This document shows positions 60,596 through 64,000 of a DNA stretch of 64,000 bases, one piece after another. Position 1 is the first letter of the stretch; every line of letters starts with the position of its first letter. The translations under genes were made by a program, and so were the position numbers. The notes beneath the pieces were generated by a model. That model did not search any database. It saw nothing but the letters and a program-made list of their open reading frames with translations, and was not told the origin of the DNA. This DNA comes from Pantoea rwandensis (GTDB taxonomy: Bacteria > Pseudomonadota > Gammaproteobacteria > Enterobacterales > Enterobacteriaceae): the NCBI RefSeq assembly GCF_002095475.1, contig NZ_MLFR01000016.1, positions 54,284 to 118,283 of the forward strand, read 5' to 3'.

Positions 60596-62761
60596 ATGAT
60601 TAATACAATCAAACTGTCAGATGGATTCAGACGCAATTTCGTTCGGGAAGTGATTTTGCCATTGGTGGCGATTTTGGTTTTAACCTTTGCCGGAGCGGGC
60701 GTTGGCCTGTTCTGGGGCACCTCTTTGAGCAATGAACAGGCACGCGATCAACAGCAACGGATGATAGAGGCCTCTTTTGCTCAAAGTCTGAGTGAGCATC
60801 TACGCCAGCTGCGCAGCCTGACGCGTTGGTCTCCCCTTGCTGATCAACTCGCTTCACCTACCCCAGATTTCAACTGGCTGGATCAAAATGTCGGTAATTG
60901 GCTATATGACATGTTTGATCACCAGTTGATCATGCTGTTAGATCGTGACAATCAACCGCTGGCGGTGTGGCGTAACGGTCAGCGAGTATCCAGCGAGAAT
61001 ATTGGCCACTATTTGCAAGACATGACCAATAGCCCACTCGTGAGAAACAGCGATGAAGTGGCTGGCCCGTCAGACCGTGCTGATTTTGTACGCATAGGCC
61101 AGCGTGCAGCTGCGCTGGCGGTAGGGGACATCAGCAGCACGCCCGAAGCCGGACGCTACCGGCTGGTGAGCATTAAATTTCTGGATGACGGCTACCTGCG
61201 CAATCTGGCGGATCGCAGCCAATTACGTCAGTTGCACTTCAGTGAAGGAGCACCACAGCAAGGTACAGACGCCCTGTATCAGCTCAATTCTCAGCAGGGT
61301 GACTCTGTCGGCTATATCAGTTGGCAGGCCGATAAACCCGGCGCTCAGATGCTGCGCATGCTAGGTCCTTCAACGCTGTTGTCGGTGTTATTGATTACCC
61401 TGTTGTGCCTGTTTATGGTGCGGCGTATCTGGACGTCATCGCTCAACTTATCGCAATCACTGTTGAAGCTGGGCGCGAGTGAAGCGCAGGCGCAGCATCT
61501 GGCATTCCATGATGTGCTGACCGGTCTGCCAAATCGTGCGCTGGTGGAAGATCGATTAATTCAGGCCTTGGCAGCTTCATCACGACACGATCAGCGTGTG
61601 GCACTGTTGCTGCTGGATCTCGACCGGTTTAAAAACATCAATGACACCTATGGCCATCATGCGGGTGATGAGCTGATCATTGAGGTCGCGCGACGGTTGA
61701 CCCACATTCTGCGCGCCACAGATACCGTGGGCCGCATTGGTGGCGATGAATTCATTATTGTGATGCCCGAAGTGGATAACATCGGACAAGTACAGGCGCT
61801 GGCAAAACGAATTATCAGCGTGTTGAGTGAGCCTTATGAACTGCAAGGCAGTGAGGTTTGGGTTGGCGTCAGTGTCGGTCTCGCGCTGGCACCGAAAGAT
61901 GGCATTGATCGCCTGGAGCTGATGCGTAAAGCGGATATCGCACTGTATGAAGCTAAAAATAACGGGCGCGGTCAGTATCGTCAATTTGAGAAAGTCATGG
62001 ACGAGTCACTGCGCACCCGCCAGCAGATGGCGACTGATTTACGCCAGGCGCTGGTGAATTTTGATGGCTTGCGCGTGTGGTATCAGCCGTTGATGGAGAT
62101 CAGTGGGCAGCGCGTGGTGGGCTTGGAAGCGCTGCTGCGTTGGCAGCATCCAGTACGTGGCGACGTCTCACCCGGTGATTTTATCCCTATTGCCGAAGAG
62201 ACTGGCCTGATCATCCCGCTGGGTGAATGGGTTTTGCGGGAAGCCTGCAAAACGTCACTGAAATTGCCGCAGGTGATTGTGGCTGTGAACGTTTCCCCGG
62301 TGCAGTTCCGTGCCAGTGGTTTTGTTGAGCGCATCATTGAGATTGTGCGTGAAGAAGGGGCCAATCCGCTGCATATGGAGTTAGAGATCACCGAAGGCGT
62401 GCTGATTGAAGATGAACACGAAGCGCGTAACAACATCATCGCATTGCGGGAAGCAGGCTTCCGCATCGCACTGGATGATTTTGGCACCGGCTATTCCAGC
62501 CTCAACTACCTCAGTACCTTCCCGGTAGATAAGATCAAGATCGATCGCTCCTTCACCCAATCGCTGGGGATTGCGCAGAACTCCACGGCAATAGTGGAAT
62601 CCGTGGTGCGCCTCGGCCATGCCATGGGCTTAACCGTCACCGCCGAAGGGGTCGAAACCGAAGGTCAGAAAAACGCGCTGGCCGATGCGGGCTGTAATCA
62701 ATTGCAGGGTTATTTGTTCAGCCAAGCCGTGCCGTTTGAACAGATTGAAAAGATGATGTGA
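60596..62761 (+). CDS. Membrane GGDEF-EAL protein with periplasmic CHASE4-like sensor
   Basis: Makes and/or breaks cyclic di-GMP. 721 residues from the ATG at 60596, which lacks a good ribosome-binding site; a TTG 11 codons upstream is possible. TM1 about 20-41, periplasmic CHASE4-like sensor 42-256 (DFNWLDQNVGNWLYDMFDHQ), TM2 257-277, GGDEF 300-460 with intact GGDEF (382-386) and I-site RATD, then EAL with EAL at 511-513, NVSPVQF, ELEITEG, DDFGTGYSSL, KIDRSF and TAEGVET. All catalytic residues of both domains are present, so it may be bifunctional. It diverges from the phn operon and has no obvious functional link to it. Confidence 0.93.
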   Translation: MINTIKLSDGFRRNFVREVILPLVAILVLTFAGAGVGLFWGTSLSNEQARDQQQRMIEASFAQSLSEHLRQLRSLTRWSPLADQLASPTPDFNWLDQNVGNWLYDMFDHQLIMLLDRDNQPLAVWRNGQRVSSENIGHYLQDMTNSPLVRNSDEVAGPSDRADFVRIGQRAAALAVGDISSTPEAGRYRLVSIKFLDDGYLRNLADRSQLRQLHFSEGAPQQGTDALYQLNSQQGDSVGYISWQADKPGAQMLRMLGPSTLLSVLLITLLCLFMVRRIWTSSLNLSQSLLKLGASEAQAQHLAFHDVLTGLPNRALVEDRLIQALAASSRHDQRVALLLLDLDRFKNINDTYGHHAGDELIIEVARRLTHILRATDTVGRIGGDEFIIVMPEVDNIGQVQALAKRIISVLSEPYELQGSEVWVGVSVGLALAPKDGIDRLELMRKADIALYEAKNNGRGQYRQFEKVMDESLRTRQQMATDLRQALVNFDGLRVWYQPLMEISGQRVVGLEALLRWQHPVRGDVSPGDFIPIAEETGLIIPLGEWVLREACKTSLKLPQVIVAVNVSPVQFRASGFVERIIEIVREEGANPLHMELEITEGVLIEDEHEARNNIIALREAGFRIALDDFGTGYSSLNYLSTFPVDKIKIDRSFTQSLGIAQNSTAIVESVVRLGHAMGLTVTAEGVETEGQKNALADAGCNQLQGYLFSQAVPFEQIEKMM

Positions 62762-62769
62762 ATACCTCG

Positions 62770-62902
62770 GTAGGGGCGCCATTGATGGCGTCCTCCAATG
62801 CCAGGGACGCATAAATGCGCCCCCTACGAAACCTCACCGAACCCGTAGGGGCGCCATTGATGGCGCCCTCCAATGCTAGGGACGCATAAATGCGTCCCCT
62901 AC
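62770..62902. repeat. Two 58-bp palindromic repeats, GTAGGG type (copy D)
   Basis: Two near-identical 58-base elements (62770-62827 and 62845-62902), each starting GTAGGGG and ending CCCCTAC, contain two hairpins: GGCGCCATTGATGGCGCC and GGGACGCATAAATGCGTCCC. They fill the gap between the convergent GGDEF-EAL and SDR genes and could terminate both. They share edges and cores with the repeats in the phn operon. Confidence 0.9.
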
Positions 62903-62905
62903 AAG

Positions 62906-63748
62906 TTAAGATGGAAAGTCGGTATCAATGGATGTCTGCTTCCAGGCTTCGATCTGCGCTAGCCGCTCTTGCAGCTTATTGGTCACCGCATCGTACCCCC
63001 ATGCGCCCATCACTAAATGGCGTGGAGGATTGTCGTGTTCGGTGATGGCAATCATCGCTGTGGCCGCGCGGATAGGATCGCCCGCCTGGGTACCGCTGTA
63101 TTCTGAAGTGGCTTTCATCCGTGCGGCGGCGGTATCGGCGTACTCTGGCAGCTTGCTGGGGGTCTGATGCAACGAACGTCCTGCCCAATCGGTGCGGAAC
63201 GGACCGGGTTCAATGCAGGTGACGTGAATGCCTAATGGTGCGACCTCCAACGCCAGCGAATCAGACCAGCCCTCGACAGCGTGTTTACTGGCGGAGTAAT
63301 AGCCTGAACTGGCGAAACCGATAAATCCGGCCACTGAAGTGATGTTGATTACATGGCCACGACGCTGTTGACGCATTGCCGGCAGCACCGCACGGGTTAA
63401 TGCAAACAGGCCAAAGACGTTGGCATCAAACTGCGCGCGAATCTCTTTTTCATCGCCCTCTTCTACCGAACTCTGATAACCGTAACCCGCGTTATTCACC
63501 AGCACATCAACCGTTCCGAACGCCTCAAGTGCAATCTTGACGGCCTGATCAATGCTACCCTGGTCGGTGACATCCAGCGCCACGGCCAACGCGTTATCGT
63601 GCCCGTTAACCAGATCCTGCACCTTCGCCGGATCGCGTGCCGTAACCACGGTGTTAAAACCACGCGCAATAGCCTGTTGCGCCAGTTCGCGACCAAAGCC
63701 GGTGGAACAACCCGAAATAAACCACACGGGTGTATTTGCTGAAGCCAT
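62906..63748 (-). CDS. Classical short-chain dehydrogenase/reductase
   Basis: NAD(P)-dependent oxidoreductase, 280 residues. Rossmann motif SGCSTGFGRE (TGxxxGxG type, 12-19), DVTDQGS, NNAGYG (85-90), catalytic Ser138, Tyr151 and Lys155 (YYSASK), and PGPFRTDW after strand 6. The Arg in TARDPAK suggests NADPH. The substrate cannot be inferred; the gene is not clearly linked to its neighbours. The plus-strand repeats end just after its stop. Confidence 0.93.
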   Translation of the reverse strand: MASANTPVWFISGCSTGFGRELAQQAIARGFNTVVTARDPAKVQDLVNGHDNALAVALDVTDQGSIDQAVKIALEAFGTVDVLVNNAGYGYQSSVEEGDEKEIRAQFDANVFGLFALTRAVLPAMRQQRRGHVINITSVAGFIGFASSGYYSASKHAVEGWSDSLALEVAPLGIHVTCIEPGPFRTDWAGRSLHQTPSKLPEYADTAAARMKATSEYSGTQAGDPIRAATAMIAITEHDNPPRHLVMGAWGYDAVTNKLQERLAQIEAWKQTSIDTDFPS

Positions 63749-63833
63749 AGTGACGTCCCCTTAAATGCGCCTGGTGAACCGCCACCGGGCAAGGTCAATA
63801 ACTATGGCAAAGCAGCAACGAGCCGATTAGCGC
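63749..63833. other. Short spacer upstream of the SDR
   Basis: Eighty-five bases between the SDR start and the stop of the gene at the window end, both on the minus strand. A GGGGACGTCAC ribosome-binding region precedes the SDR ATG; no promoter could be assigned, so cotranscription with the upstream gene is possible. Confidence 0.35.
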
Positions 63834-64000
63834 TTAGTGCGACCTGTTCATCATCGCCGGATAGCGTTGTTGCAGATTTTGAAAGATAGCCTGCATCTGC
63901 ACCTCAAGTGCTGCCGATTGTGTACTCGCTGCAACCGCCTCAAGTGCTGCCAGTTGTGTATCCGCTGCGACCACCTCAACTGCTGCCGGTTGTGCATCCG
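63834..64000 (-). CDS. Hypothetical protein with 12-residue repeats, C-terminal part
   Basis: Reading the minus strand from the window edge gives DAQPAAVEVVAA, DTQLAALEAVAA, STQSAALEVQMQ, then AIFQNLQQRYPAMMNRSH and a TAA at 63834-63836. The first three segments are 12-residue repeats of the type [DS]-[AT]-Q-x-A-A-x-E-x-V-A-A, encoded by 36-bp units; the protein continues beyond base 64000, so the N-terminus is unknown. The repeats are predicted helical. I do not recognise the family; it could be the tail of a regulator or of a membrane-associated protein. Confidence 0.7.
   Translation of the reverse strand, partial: DAQPAAVEVVAADTQLAALEAVAASTQSAALEVQMQAIFQNLQQRYPAMMNRSH

Overview
The window is a chromosomal segment of an enterobacterium. 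The best fit is the Erwiniaceae, most likely Pantoea or a close relative. It follows the E. coli 43-44 min backbone: fliOPQR, rcsA, dsrB, yodD, yedP, dgcQ (yedQ), yodC, yedI, vsr, dcm, yedJ, mtfA, a tRNA-Asn, then yeeO and amn. It differs from E. coli by many insertions. This assignment comes from gene order and recalled protein similarity; no database search was run.

Layout. 1-2142: end of the flagellar export operon (fliO partial, P, Q, R). 2143-3406: a long non-coding leader with two RcsAB-box matches, then rcsA. 3583-6394: a chemoreceptor occupying the place where E. coli has dsrA, then dsrB, a tiny YqaE/Pmp3 membrane protein, a possible sRNA and yodD behind a sigma-S-like -10. 6755-8796: a yedP-gpgS pair expected to make glucosylglycerate (or mannosylglycerate). 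8793-12306: dgcQ, yodC, a 43-aa peptide, yedI and a CPCC-ending small protein. 12377-16105: vsr and dcm in divergent orientation, then a chemoreceptor with an altered signalling tip. 16139-19555: ribbon-helix-helix protein, yedJ, an orphan phage-type gene, mtfA, tRNA-Asn(GUU).

19649-23967: a sugar-acid or polyol-type catabolic cluster (two TIM-barrel isomerases/epimerases, a 2-hydroxyacid dehydrogenase, an ACS-family MFS importer) with similar operator-like repeats at both promoters. 24197-27329: Fur-box-controlled fiu and its companion piuC/ybiX. 27564-34413: a small hypothetical, a YeeO-like MATE exporter and the livJHMGF branched-chain amino-acid importer. 34762-38625: amn, a membrane-anchored coiled-coil protein made of nine exact 11-residue repeats, and a purine permease with a PurR-like operator.

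38868-48579: a self-contained sugar module. A response regulator and a hybrid histidine kinase flank a six-gene operon coding for a ribose-type ABC importer, a D-lyxose-isomerase-like protein, a class II aldolase and a PfkB kinase. 48533-60394: a complete phosphonate set in the order phnFGHIJKLMNP-phnCDEE, with PhoB boxes before phnF and before phnC. As written, phnH and phnN each carry a one-base frameshift, so the C-P lyase pathway is either decaying or misread at two sites. 60596-64000: a GGDEF-EAL protein, an SDR and the end of a protein built of 12-residue repeats.

A family of palindromic repeats with GTAGGG termini and GCATTTATGC / CCATAAATGG cores recurs in four intergenic places (near 5.4, 50.3-50.6, 55.6-55.9 and 62.8 kb), once as a precise 44-bp tandem array inside the phn transport genes. 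The strongest leads for follow-up are the two-component-flanked sugar module, the glucosylglycerate pair, the 11-residue-repeat membrane protein and the two phn frameshifts.
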